Positions 31,606 to 41,901 of a stretch of 64,000 nucleotides of DNA are shown here, one piece after another; position 1 is the first letter of the stretch, and every line of letters starts with the position of its first letter. A program made the translations under genes and the position numbers. The DNA comes from Ostrinia nubilalis (taxonomy: Eukaryota > Arthropoda > Insecta > Lepidoptera > Crambidae): the NCBI RefSeq assembly GCF_963855985.1, contig NC_087108.1, positions 12,294,001 to 12,358,000 on the forward strand, given 5' to 3'. The notes under the pieces were generated by a model that was not told where the DNA came from, did not search any database, and saw only the letters and a program-made list of their open reading frames with translations.

Positions 31606-32264
31606 CTCTACAAAAAAAAGGAATCAAAAACTTGATAGGGCCTGTCAGATCAAAGGTGAGTAGTTTCAGGTATTTACTGAACTTGTATGCAGACACATAT
31701 CTACATTAGGTAAATGACTCCTAGGGAGTACGTAATAAGCTCGATTTTGCAACAAAAATGTCTAATGTGATGTTCAGTATACACAAACGCATTGATAATA
31801 GTAAAGTTGTGATTTAAAGCATTATAAACAACAAACCATTTAAAATACGTATATCTGTTTCGACTCAAGGTATCCTCAAGAAAACAGCACATTATGTCTG
31901 CTTCCCAAACCTCCCCTCTTTCCTCAATAAATATCATTGCAATACATAAATTCCGATAAACATTGAAAAACTTTGCGTTCTCAAAACACGAAAGTTCGTA
32001 ATTAAAATTGCCGACGATCATAAATCCATAACTTTTAAGATATTTTAAATTAAAATGCTATCTCCACCTAACTTGGACAATAACGGTAAAGTATTGACCG
32101 TAGATAGAATTCAGATAGTCATTTATAAATTTTGGAGTTGGGGCGCTTTAAAATATTTATGTTAATTGAGGAGATAGTACCTACTCTTTTTGCTTTAATT
32201 AATATTAGAACAGTAACTTCTAATTATAAGAATACCAACTAGAAAATAATTAAAAAGGATAAAA
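31606..32264. other. Nothing recognised
   Basis: The 106-codon opening at 31701-32021 (minus) matches nothing I know and sits in A+T-rich DNA. Confidence 0.5.
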
Positions 32265-32460
32265 AATTGTTTTCTTTACGTAAATCGATAAAGTTACTGA
32301 TTCTGAGACGCTGATAAAAATTTGGACACTGATTGCAAATTCACCCTGTATACCTACTTACTTTTGAATTTATTACGTAATTTAATAATAAATGATATCC
32401 AGGCAACTGAGTTACTCCTATTTTGGACACTGATTGCAAACTCACCTTGTATACTTACTT
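32265..32460. mobile_element. Right-end fragments of the TACAGGGTGA MITE
   Basis: TTACTGATTCTGAG...ACTGATTGCAAATTCACCCTGTA matches the right part of 19440-19833. A second, shorter end (about 32425-32455) follows. Confidence 0.6.
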
Positions 32461-32793
32461 GTGCATTTATTAGTTTGTTAATAAATTAGACCTAGGCAAT
32501 AATATGCAGTAGTATGACAGTAAGTATAATAATACTAAAAGTAGGGCAGGAGTCAGTTCTAAATCAGAACCTGGACAATCAAGATGAGGCACTAACTGCC
32601 TTACTGCTCGGCGTATACTGAGAGGACAAAACTCTATTGATTATTAATGTTTAGCTGTAGAGTGAAAAAATTGGAAACCAAAGTGCTACACTTTAAGAAG
32701 CAGAAAAAGAGACAAGGGTTACATATCTTAAAAGTATAAAAGTAACTTTAGTGATTAATAAATAATAAGTATTTTTTACTGCGACTTTGCAAG

Positions 32794-33028
32794 CTGAAGC
32801 GGCAATGGGCAGGGCACATAGTTGACGGCCGATAAGGCAGCAAGGTTCTGGAGTGGATGCCGCGTGCCGGAAAACGCAGCGTGGGACGTCCACCCACAAG
32901 GTGGACCGACGACATCATAAAGGTAGCAGGAAGGCGCTGGATGCAGGCCGTTACCGGGCAACATGGAAAGCATTGGGGGAGTCCTATGTTCAGCAGTGGA
33001 CATCCTATGGCTGAGATGATGATGATGA
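32794..33028 (+). mobile_element. RTE-B insertion with 11-bp target duplication
   Basis: Begins CTGAAGCGGCAATGGGCAGG, ends in (ATG)n. GACTTTGCAAG flanks it exactly (32783-32793 and 33029-33039). It encodes a broken C-terminal RTE segment (stop after KRQWAGHIVDGR). Confidence 0.93.
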
Positions 33029-33066
33029 GACTTTGCAAGTATTGAAATAATTACAAAATATTATGT

Positions 33067-33471
33067 TCGTTCGTTCGTTCGTTTCAGCCAAATGACGTCC
33101 ACTGCTGGACAAAGGCCTCCTCCAAGGTTTTCCACAATGCACGGTCCTGCGCTGCCCGCAACCAGGCTCTTCCCGCGACCTTTACGAGATCGTCGCTCCA
33201 CCTAGTAGGAGGCCTGCCCACGCTACGTCTTCCAGCCCGTGGTCGCCACTCGAGAACTTTTCTGCCCCAACGATCATCGTCTCTACGAGCTATGTGCCCC
33301 GCCCACTGCCACTTGGTTTTAGCAATTCTGCGAGCTATGTCGGTCACTTTGGTTCTCCTGCGGATCTCCTCATTTCTGATTCGATCACGCAGGGAAACTC
33401 CAAGCATGGCCCGCTCCATCGCCCTTTGGGTGACCTTGAGCCTTCTTATGAGGCCCAGAATGGTTGTACAC
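33067..33471 (-). mobile_element. RTE-A insertion with 14-bp target duplication
   Basis: Flanked by ACAAAATATTATGT at 33053-33066 and 33472-33485. Tail (GAAC)n read on the minus strand, 5'-truncated. The longest RTE-A coding remnant in the window. Confidence 0.95.
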
Positions 33472-33473
33472 AC
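33084..33473 (-). pseudogene. RTE-clade reverse transcriptase, C-terminal 120-odd residues
   Basis: Open frame of 129 codons in which the first few lie in flanking DNA. It contains RRLKVTQRAMERAMLGVSLR, RNEEIRRRTKVTDIARRIAK, KWQWAGHIARR, KVLEWRPRAGRRSVGRPPTR and WKTLEEAFVQQWTSFG. This matches the region after the RT catalytic core in RTE-type (BovB-like) ORFs. The stop falls about 5 nt before the (GAAC)n tail, consistent with the very short 3' UTR of RTE elements. The endonuclease and RT catalytic domains are missing by 5' truncation, so it cannot be active. It served here as reference for the other RTE-A fragments. Confidence 0.85.
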
Positions 33474-33560
33474 AAAATATTATGTACCTACTACTAAATC
33501 AACGTGTGGCAAACAAAACCTGTCAAAAATGTGATTAACAAGTTCCTCCTCTAACAAAAC

Positions 33561-33613
33561 TCATCATCATTATTTCAACCTATCCTGACGGACGACTGTT
33601 GGACGAAAGCCTC
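33561..33613 (-). repeat. RTE-like 3'-end scrap
   Basis: CATCATCATTATTTCAACC...GACTGTTGGACGAAAGCCTC is a diverged relative of RTE 3' ends. Confidence 0.4.
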
Positions 33614-33696
33614 CTTTAGAGAAAAGAAAACACCAGAAAGAACGTTCTCTAGCTTGTTTTTATCAAGCTACAGCTAGCTATGCAAAAAAAATATTG

Positions 33697-33993
33697 TTCA
33701 AGCGTTTTCAAGCCGCACTGGCCGCTGCCCCTTAACAATATTATCAATAAGACATCACGTTTCAACCGCATGCATTCTTTAAATCTTGAAACATAATTGA
33801 CCCTTGCTCAAGCGTTTTGAAACTATTCTGCGCGTTTTCAGACCTCACCAGCCGCAGGCCCTTGACCGCTACGTGTCAATTATTTTTCTTGAATCTCGAC
33901 TGATCCATACTCGAGCGTTTTCAAGCCACACTGGCCGTTGTCCCTTAACAATACTATCAATAAGAAATCACGTTTCAACCGCATGCATTTTCT
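33697..33993 (+). repeat. Direct repeats of about 80 bp plus decayed middle copy
   Basis: 33697-33778 and 33909-33992 share GCGTTTTCAAGCC, ACAATA-TATCAATAAGA and CACGTTTCAACCGCATGCAT. 33807-33875 is a degenerate third copy. Confidence 0.85.
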
Positions 33994-34239
33994 ATTATTA
34001 GCCGTTTGATTGCAGCCCATTGCTCGAGTTATGACAGTCTAATATTAGCGATGACAATACTATGGAACGCTTTCTCAATGAATCGATGCGTAGGTTAAAT
34101 GTATCAATATGTTATTGGATGAAGTCATGCAGTTCGGTCGTTTTGAGTGTTGCAAAGTGGATGGTGACAGTTCAGTCAACTTTCTGTTAAAGTGATCATG
34201 TTTGACTAAATCAATAATTGATAGCAGCAAAATTGTAAC

Positions 34240-34445
34240 ATTACTAATATTATAAATGCGAAAGTAACTCTGTTTGTCTTGCTTTCACGCCTAAACCACT
34301 GAACCGATTTTGATGAAATTTGGGATAGAGATAATTTGAGTCCCGGGAAGATTTTATCTCAGTTTTTGAAACAGGGACGCTCGCGATAAAGTTTTTCTGT
34401 GACAGACAAAATTCCACGCGGGTGAAACCGCGGGCAGAAAGCTAG
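34240..34445 (+). mobile_element. Helitron-like element
   Basis: TACTAATATTATAAATGCGA at the start, CCACGCGGGTGAAACCGCGG hairpin and CTAG|T at the end. Relative of 18639-18882; the first bases are altered. Confidence 0.82.
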
Positions 34446-34511
34446 TTTCAAAATATGATTCTTTAATAGAGAAAAAAGTTTTCTAGAAAAGTCGCATCAC
34501 AATCGAATTGT

Positions 34512-34536
34512 CGTAGCTCGTGGGTTCGATTCCCAC
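34512..34536 (+). repeat. Orphan tRNA T-arm/B-box-like sequence
   Basis: GTGGGTTCGATTCCCAC forms a perfect 5-bp stem and 7-nt loop, but no complete tRNA cloverleaf surrounds it. Likely a tRNA-derived SINE relic. Confidence 0.5.
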
Positions 34537-34540
34537 CTTA

Positions 34541-35369
34541 GGCAATTCGATGTTTCAAGTTTCTTAACCAATTTGATAGGTATCTCAAATATTGATTAGT
34601 TCCTATCCTGTCCATGACACACTTCCAGCGTTACTAAAATGCACTTGTTACTGTAATGAATTCTAATTTTGCTAAAAATTAAAAGCTTGTTTTCCGATGA
34701 AAAAACGAAAGACAAGTTTTTCGCATTACATCCGCGGTTGACTGGCGTGTGGCGACTCGTTGCTTTGGCTCGAAGTTTTTTGTTGTGTACCGTCACATTA
34801 TTTTTATTTTTGGTTAATGTTAATAGTTACCATGATTTTGTTTGTAATTAGTTATACACTCATTATGTTAAAATAATTTAAATTGAAATGTTTCTCAGGA
34901 AGTGAATTATTGTTAATTCTTATGAGAAATAAAGTTCTTAAACCGTAAGTTGTCTTTGTATTAGTAAAGAGTTCCTTCTGAGAGGCTTACGTTTAGCAGT
35001 GTGGACATAGGCTGAAATTATGCTGAATGGATATACCTACTAAGTAGTTATTGCTTTAAAGATAACACACTAATTGACCCCAACGAGATTCAAACCCAGA
35101 CCCGCATTCCATCAAGATTGCAGTCTGCCGTCACATTCTATGTTGAACGTAAACTTAGACTTTAAATCAACCTTCAAATTAAAAAAAAAATTGTACTAAA
35201 ACCTATTCAAAATGGAAGAAAGAAAACATTTATTGATCATTAAAGAGTCTAATATGTTAGAACTATTTAAAACACAGGTGACACCACTCTCTTAAAACAC
35301 TTAGACACTTCGACTCTCTAGATCACAGTTGACGTTCGAATGCCCGTCCACGGGATTATATCCTATACC
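34541..35369. other. Nothing firm
   Basis: No supported gene or repeat identified. Confidence 0.45.
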
Positions 35370-35433
35370 AGCCCCCCGCGCCCTTCGGGCGCCTCCCAAA
35401 AGCACCCCCCGCGTCCTGTCGGACGCCTCCCAA
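35370..35433 (+). repeat. Two GC-rich tandem hairpin units
   Basis: Each unit has a C-rich lead, a hairpin and GCCTCCCAA. Stem 1 is GCGCCC/GGGCGC (35378-35392); stem 2 is GCGTCC/GGACGC (35411-35426). The difference between units is compensated in the stem. Confidence 0.85.
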
Positions 35434-35687
35434 GAGGTATCGCTAACAGACAGGACTAGGCCACAACATCTAGTTCTTTCTCACACCCATTAACATGACA
35501 TGCACAGTGAGTCATCAATTGATTTGGAGCAAAATAATTCGATTGAGAACAATTTCGGCGCTCACTACTATGGGAACGTTTTGACGGTTCAAGGATGCAT
35601 GCAAAAAGATATTAGATTGTTTGTCTGTGTTGTTGTATAAACGTAAACACTGTTAACACAATCGTTGGCAGTTGTGACAGGCTTAAT

Positions 35688-35813
35688 TTCGTTGCGGGTC
35701 CAATGACAGTTTAACTTTCCCCCAGGACAAACTTGACCTTCACTGGTTGGGTTATTGGCGGTCAAGCTGTAGATCCTGGCTACACAGGAGTTGCAGCGGA
35801 GAGAATAGTCCCA
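35688..35813 (+). repeat. Repeat C copy
   Basis: Begins TTCGTTGCGGGTCCAATGAC and ends GAGAATAGTCCCAT. Near full length. Confidence 0.85.
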
Positions 35814-36112
35814 TAGTTGTGACAGGTGCAAATAGCACCTATGACAAAAAATGTGCATAAGCATAATCTAAAGTTTACAAAGGGAGTACCTACCTATCTA
35901 CCTACATCATGGGATAATTATAATTTTTTTAGTTAATGCACAACTAAACATTAAAATAAAACAAACAAAATCGACTAAAACTGACAGCGAATTAGTTACA
36001 CAATTTTCTTGTTTTACAAAAAAGCTTCACAACGCTAAACCTCAGTGTTAACAGTGTCTTTAGAATATTACATTATCAAGTTAGATTAAAATTAAATAAT
36101 AAAATGAAATGC

Positions 36113-36118
36113 AAAAAA
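36113..36118 (-). terminator. RNA polymerase III T-run terminator
   Basis: Six T on the minus strand, 2 nt beyond the 3' end of the tRNA; the usual Pol III stop. Confidence 0.8.
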
Positions 36119-36120
36119 TT

Positions 36121-36193
36121 TGCCCCGGGTGAGGATCGAACTCACGACCTTAAGATTATGAGACTTACGCGCTGCCTACTGCGCTACCGAGGC
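36121..36193 (-). tRNA. tRNA-Met (anticodon CAU), elongator type
   Basis: A 73-nt gene without CCA or intron. Acceptor GCCTCGG pairs with CCGGGGC (one G-U pair) followed by A73. The D arm GCGCAGTAGGCAGCGC, anticodon loop CTCATAA (CAU) and T arm GTGAG-TTCGATC-CTCAC are all intact. Compared with the usual insect elongator Met tRNA as I remember it, the changes at 7:66 and 28:42 are paired, keeping the stems, so this looks like a working gene rather than a decayed copy. It provides methionine for internal codons in translation. Internal A and B boxes are the Pol III promoter. Its neighbours are repeats, with no tRNA cluster. Confidence 0.92.
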
Positions 36194-36308
36194 GTTGCGA
36201 AACCGGCCGAAATTACCAATTCATACAATTCTGCTACTGCCTGAACGATTATTCAGGAAATTTTCAGTGACAAAAATAAAAATACATAATTAACTTTTTT
36301 TAAAAATA

Positions 36309-38316
36309 AAACCGACTTCAAATGCGTGAACACAAAATAAAACTAAAAATTAAAAATATTGCGTATAAAAAAGTTCATCCCCAATTTTCCACCCTTGGGG
36401 GTGAAATATTTTCTTCAAATTCGCATGAAACCACCCTTTTGATAATACCTATTCAACAAAAAAATAATCGTTCAAATTGATTTATAATCGGCGGAGATAT
36501 TGCGTATAAAAAAGTTCATCCCCAATTTTCCACCCTTGGGGGTTGTTTTTTCTATTATTAAATTTAAATGGGACCACCCTTGAGGTATTACCTATACGCC
36601 GAAAAAAGATTTGTTCAAATCGGTTCATAATTGGCGGAGTTATCGCGTAACAAACATAGAAAAAAAAAAAACATACGGGTCGAATTGAGAACCTCCTCCT
36701 TTTCAACCGACTTCAAAAAAGGAGGAGGTTCTCAATTCGACCCGTATGTTTTTTTTTTTTTTTTTTTTTTCTATGTTTGTTACGCGATAACTCCGCCAAT
36801 TATGAACCGATTTGAACAAATCTTTTTTCGGCGTATAGGTAATACCTCAAGGGTGGTCCCATTTAAATTTAATAATAAAAAAAACAACCCCCAAGGGTGG
36901 AAAATTGGGGATGAACTTTTTTATACGCAATATCTCCGCCGATTATGAACCAATTTGAACGATTATTTTTTTGTTGAATAGGAATTATAAAAAGGGTGGT
37001 TTCATGCGAATTTGAAGAAAATATTTCATCCCCAAGGGTGGAAAATTGGGGATGAACTTTTTTTTACGCAATATCTCCGCCGATTATGAACCAATTTTTT
37101 TTGGTCTCAGTGTACTGCCTACCTTCAGTGGTAACATCAAGGTAATAATTAGTTAACTAAAAAGCAAGAAATAAATAAAATTTTATTAAAAAAAATAAAA
37201 CCGACTCCAAAAAACCTACACTAAAACGTAGAAAAATAATTACTAATTACCTACTTATTTATTAGGACGAATTATTAATATTTATGTAGGTATACCATGA
37301 TTGATACTTTTGGAGTCGGTGCAGGCAAACTTTACATGTTTCATAATCTTGGCACCGACTCCAGAAGTATCAATCATGGTATACCTACATAAATATTAAT
37401 AATTCGTCCTAATAAATAAGTAGGTAATTAGTAATTATTTTTCTACGTTTTAGTGTAGGTTTTTTGGAGTCGGTTTTATTTTTTTTTATAAAATTTTTTT
37501 GAAGTCGGTTGAAAAGAGAGAATATTTTTCTGTGCCTATTTATCTACTATATAAAAAAAAATAAAACCGACTCCAAAAAACCTACACTAAAAAGTAGAAT
37601 AATAATTACTAATTACCTACTTATTTATTAGGACGAATTATTAATATTTATGTAGGTATACCATGATTGATACTTCTGGAGTCGTTGCCAAGATTATGAA
37701 ACATGTAAAGTTTGCCTGCACCGACTCCAAAAGTATCAATCATGGTATACCTACATAAATATTAATAATTCGTCCTAATAAATAAGTAGGTAATTAGTAA
37801 TTATTATTCTACTTTTTAGTGTAGGTTTTTTGGAGTCGGTTTTTTTTTTTTTTATAAAATTTAACTTATTTCTTGCTTTTTAGTTAACTAATTATTACCT
37901 TGATGTTACCACTGAAGGTAGGCAGTACATTGAGACCATATTCTTAATGTATATTATAAAAAAGTTCATCCCCAATTTTCCACCCTTGGGGGTGAAATAT
38001 TTTCTTCAAATTCGCATGAAACCACCCTTTTGATAATACCTATTCAACAAAAAAGTAATCGTTATAATTGGTTTATAATCGGCGGAGATATTGCGTATAA
38101 AAAAGTTCATCCCCAATTTTCCACCCTTGGGGGTTGTTTTTTTTATTATTAAATTTAAATGGGACCACCCTTGAGGTATTACCTATACGCTGAAAAAAGA
38201 TTTGTTCAAATCGGTTCATAATTCGCGGAGTTATCGCGTAACAAACATAGAAAAAAAAAAAAAAAAAAACATACGGGTCGAATTGAGAACCTCCTCCTTT
38301 TTTGAAGTCGGTTGAT
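36309..38316. mobile_element. 2-kb nested palindrome of foldback modules
   Basis: Three copies of a module of about 350 bp (36358-36706 forward, 36719-37070 reversed, 37960-38316 forward) and two internally palindromic modules (37195-37482 and 37558-37848). 36702-38316 as a whole is an inverted repeat with arms of about 800 bp and ends CAACCGACTTCAAAAAAGG / CCTTTTTTGAAGTCGGTTG. Each long module has two CCCCAATTTTCCACCCTTGG boxes. ORFs within it (36482-36948) arise from the symmetric repeat and are not genes. Confidence 0.9.
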
Positions 38317-38325
38317 AAGTCGGGT

Positions 38326-38490
38326 TTTCCTTCCTGACGCTATAACTCCAGAACGCACGAACCGATTTCCACGGTTTTGCATTCGTTAGAAAGGTCTCGG
38401 GCTCCGTGAGGTTTATAGCAAAGAAAATTCAGGAAAAATTTAAAGGGGAAAAACGGGATCCACGCGTACGAAGTCGCGGGCGGCCGCTAG
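38326..38490 (+). mobile_element. Helitron-like 3' half
   Basis: CACGAACCGATTTCCACGG body, then ACGCGTACGAAGTCGCGGGC and CTAG|T. The 5' end is not clear because it abuts the palindrome. Confidence 0.7.
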
Positions 38491-38679
38491 TTACTCATAT
38501 AAATAGAATACTATTTTAAGTGTCTGCGTTGAAATAGCTTTCTACGCACACTTAAAATAGTACTACCCAATATTACACTATTAATTTCAACAAAACTATT
38601 AAAATACCCATTTATTAAAAAAAGAAAATCATGTAAAATATATACAATATAAAATTTTGCTTAACCAAACACACGGGCG

Positions 38680-38850
38680 TCAGAAAAAGCCGGTTGCAAC
38701 AAAAAGCGCGTCTGCCCCGACCGCAACTATTGGCGGCCGGTGCAATTGACAGGGCAGCTCAATTTATGGCCCGCAGTGTCTACCGGCCGCGGGCCGAGGG
38801 TTTAGCTGCCCTGGAAGTGGCCAGTTCGAGTCAAATCGTCGCTTGCCTCT
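38680..38850. other. GC-rich patch
   Basis: Stands out from A+T-rich flanks, with GGCGGCCGGTGCAATTGACA and ACCGGCCGCGGGCCGAGGG. Could be a CpG-rich promoter or an unrecognised repeat; no transcript signal was identified. Confidence 0.35.
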
Positions 38851-38984
38851 CTAACTGACGTATCTGTCATTTTTTTCGAAACTGAGTTTTCTACACCATC
38901 TTAATCAATTTTGCAAAACGAATCGATCTGTCCAATCGCCTGAAAATTTTGCAAAATGTCAGTTACGTCAGTTAACTCAAGGAC

Positions 38985-39240
38985 ATCTTTAAAAACCCCC
39001 ACAGGTGTAGGCTGGCGGGGCATTTGCCCGGGCCCATTCGTTGAAGAGCCGCTCTCGGTACTTCTCTGATCAGCAGAGCAGACTGAGCAGCGGCATGGAG
39101 CAGACCGTAACCCGCTACGGCGGGCCGGGGGTCCTGTCGTACCAGCCGCGAGGAGAAAACCTCTATAAAAAACAACTGGGGACAGAGGGTTCCCTCGAAG
39201 CCGGAGACTCCTAGCGTATCCTAGCCCGATAGGGCGCTTA
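38985..39240 (-). other. Unidentified coding-like retroelement segment
   Basis: GC-rich segment with overlapping minus-strand openings, for example RLVRQDPRPAVAGYGLLHAA and RMGPGKCPASLHLWGF. It looks like retroelement-derived sequence but I cannot place the family. The longer ORF (38901-39386) runs into the RTE-A copy in antisense and is not a gene. Confidence 0.35.
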
Positions 39241-39284
39241 TAATACACTTCGTCGCAAATAAGCCTAGGCGTAAAAGTTATCGA

Positions 39285-39465
39285 ATAGTGACCACGGGTC
39301 GGAAAACATAGTGTGGGCAGGCCTCCCATGCCAGGTGGACCGATGACCTGGTGAACTTCGCGGAAAGCTAGATGCAGGCAGCGCAAGACTGGTCGTTGTG
39401 GAAATCCTTGGGGGCCTTTGTCCAGAAAGTGACGTCATTTGGCTGAAACGAACGAACGAACGAAT
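39285..39465 (+). mobile_element. RTE-A 3'-end copy
   Basis: GTGACCACGGGTCGG to CATTTGGCTGAAA plus (CGAA)n tail, with several small deletions. Confidence 0.9.
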
Positions 39466-39587
39466 ATTATACATAGTGAATAATCATTTTGTTTGTCACA
39501 TCCAGTACCCCTACCTCTCTATCGCAGGGTACAGTTTAATTAATTCTCACATTGGGATAGTGTGAATGTTGACTGTTACTGAAGTGA

Positions 39588-39769
39588 CCGCCATTTTGTT
39601 TTGTCGTTTTAATTACAGCGCCCCCTGCCGGCGACTATTAGCGGCGTGACGTTGTGCCAATTTTGGTGATGTGACAAGTGCATAGTTCGAATCTAGGTGT
39701 GGACATTTTTTGAAATAGAGCATGATTTGTGAATGTTGCGGAAGGGTGGAGTGTTTTTTGTAGGTAAGT
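39588..39769 (+). promoter_or_regulatory. Promoter/insulator-like patch with splice donor
   Basis: A YY1/Pho-type GACCGCCATTTTG (39588-39600), a CTCF-type CAGCGCCCCCTGCCGG (39616-39631) and, downstream, GTAG|GTAAGT (donor at 39764). All three reading frames after 39619 have stops, so any exon would be non-coding, for example a first 5' UTR exon. No downstream exon was found. Confidence 0.35.
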
Positions 39770-39865
39770 AAATAGAAACATATTATGTTTTATAAATAAG
39801 TAGTTTAAGTAGGTACAACTTATTTCTTTTGATTTAATGTAACTCTAGCTAAGGATTAGGTACGT

Positions 39866-39996
39866 CCGTATTCCAAACGAAGCTTGCTTAAGTGAAGCAG
39901 CAAATCGAACGCACAGCGTTGAATAGAGCTCTGATTGGACAACCTGTGCGTCCACGCGCACTGTGAGACCTCATAGTAATGTTTGTGATACGGGCG
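39866..39996. mobile_element. Repeat H MITE
   Basis: CGTCCGTATTCCAAACG...GTTTGTGATACGGGCG ends, slightly decayed. Confidence 0.88.
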
Positions 39997-40680
39997 TTAA
40001 AAAGACAAGATAACTGGGTGACAATTTTGGAAGTCTCTATAAAGATATTTTAACTAGTTTTTATTCATAAAATATACCCTTAACATATGCATTCAAGGTA
40101 AGGAACGCAGCTGATCTACACCCATTTATAATTTGACAACATAAGTACCTGTGTTTCACAATAAATGTATTTTGAATTTGAATTTTTAAAGTTACAGGAA
40201 ATCAAAAAAGCACGTCGCGGCGTGCAAAAGATCCAGTTTATTCTGTAACCTATTTTTAATGCCATTTGATAGAGCTCATGAAGCACTTTCAGGATCAGTA
40301 ACCAGTTTTTCAATATCTTGTATAGATTAGAAATAATCGAGTGAAATCACTTAACGTTTCCACCCTGTAGATGCTACTTACATTCCTACTTCTATATCCC
40401 AATGTCCCCTTGTAACTTTGTTAACTCAATGAAAAATCGCTTAAAACATCGCCTTAAGATAATTCCCCCTAAGTCGGGAATCGAACCCGCCGGTTCATTC
40501 GATATTTATTTTTAATTAGCAAAAAAGCAAGAGGGATAATTATTTTTCTCGCTTATCTTGCTGATGATTTATATTGTTGCGCGTTTTTCTTTCGTTCGGA
40601 TAATTTTATATTCGGCGGCCATTTTTATCGGGGATGCTTTTGGATGAGCAGTAAATTATTATGTTTGATTGGATAATAAA
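39997..40680. other. Nothing firm
   Basis: No gene. A T-arm-like CGGGTTCGATTCCCG lies on the minus strand at about 40474-40488; CGGCGGCCATTTTTA at about 40613 is YY1-like. Confidence 0.45.
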
Positions 40681-40870
40681 TCTATACTAATATTATAGCT
40701 GAAGCTGAACTACTGATCCGACTTGAAAAAATATATTTTGTTAGATAGCCCATTTATCTAGAAAGGCGTCACCCTAGCCAATAGGGGCAGAGCAGTAAAG
40801 TAAAATGTTGCAAATACGGGAAATATTATTCAAACTTTTTTCACGCGTACGAAATCGCGGGCACAGTTAG
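40681..40870 (+). mobile_element. Helitron-like element
   Basis: Host A, TCTATACTAATATTATAGCT, end GTACGAAATCGCGGGCACAG, TTAG, host T. 190 bp. Confidence 0.82.
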
Positions 40871-40899
40871 TACCTATTTATTATGCATAATGATTCGTT

Positions 40900-40997
40900 T
40901 TATGGTTACAGAAGGCAAACGAGCAAACGGATCACCTGATGGTAAGTGTTTACCACTCATAGACACCCACAGCCCCGGGGGAGTTACAGGTGAAGTT
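40900..40997 (-). mobile_element. CR1-like LINE 3' UTR fragment
   Basis: Reverse complement matches the 3' UTR of 15368-15720, including GGTGATCCGTTTGCTCG. Confidence 0.8.
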
Positions 40998-40999
40998 AA

Positions 41000-41170
41000 T
41001 CATCATCATCATCATTTCAGCCACACGACGTCCACTGCTGAACACAGACCTCCCCCAATGACTTCCACATCGCACGGTTGGTAGCGGCCTGCATCCAGCG
41101 CCTTCCTGCTACCTTTATGAGGTCGTTGGTCCATCTTATGGATGGATGTCCCACGCTGCGTTTTCCGTGT
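41000..41170 (-). mobile_element. RTE-B 3'-end copy
   Basis: (CAT)n start. The minus frame reads GKRSVGHPSIRWTNDLIKVA, then GRRWMQAATNRAMWKSLGE and a final VQQWTSCG. It directly abuts the CR1-like fragment. 5'-truncated. Confidence 0.9.
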
Positions 41171-41901
41171 TGCATAGGGCACGTTAAGCTGTTGGCCAAA
41201 TTCTATGGCGGCTCTTTAACTCTGACATAATGACATTACCTATGTCAAAAATTACATTGCAATCCATAATAAGATCCTTAATCTGAGTCCTAAAGTCACT
41301 TACAGTGAGATACAGGCCAAGAGCTTCCTCGTTGTGGATAAAAAAAAAGTACTTATGTTGACACAAAGTCTCTAACTGATTAACTGTAATTTTTTGCCCA
41401 AATAAAAAATACCTAAATGTTATCTGCAATCTGACTGCATATTAAACTTTGTCTCTTCGCATAAAATTATCAAGGGAGGCCGGGGTATCAGCTAGTGAAG
41501 TGAATCAGATATGAATCTTTAATTTTCCAAATTTATTAGAGCGCTAAGCGAACTCGCCGTTCAAACAGCAATATTTTTAACGACGGAGGTTAGGTAGGGA
41601 TGTGACTGGATTTTATCGATAGTTTTTAAAATACTATGAAATAATACAACAAAAAATATTTGAATAAACTACTGAAAGTGAACAAGAGAAGAAAGTATCA
41701 AATAGGTAATTGTGAGAATTAAAATAACATATCGATATTGCTTCTTACAATTTATTGTATTCACTTTCACCGTAAATAAAAGAAAAATATAACACAACAG
41801 GAATTTTGTTTTCAAAAGGGTCACTTAAAAATTAGGGATTGATGGTGAAAACGGGCATAGGTCCCATCAGCACTTTGAATTATACCCTCTAATTACCAAT
41901 A
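41171..41901. other. Mostly unannotated
   Basis: 41306-41345 carries a fragment of the LINE/SINE tail also at 13780-13820. Otherwise nothing recognised. Confidence 0.5.

Noticed and set aside
36482..36948. Two similar ORFs of 74 and 105 codons on opposite strands
   Set aside because: They read the two arms of one palindrome; the shared peptide reflects the inverted repeat, not a gene family.
38901..39386. 161-codon minus-strand ORF
   Set aside because: Half of it is antisense to an RTE-A copy and the rest is retroelement-like; no start context or domain supports a host gene.
39619..39763. Internal coding exon between the acceptor-like TTTAATTACAG and GTAAGT
   Set aside because: All three frames contain stops; only a non-coding exon could fit.
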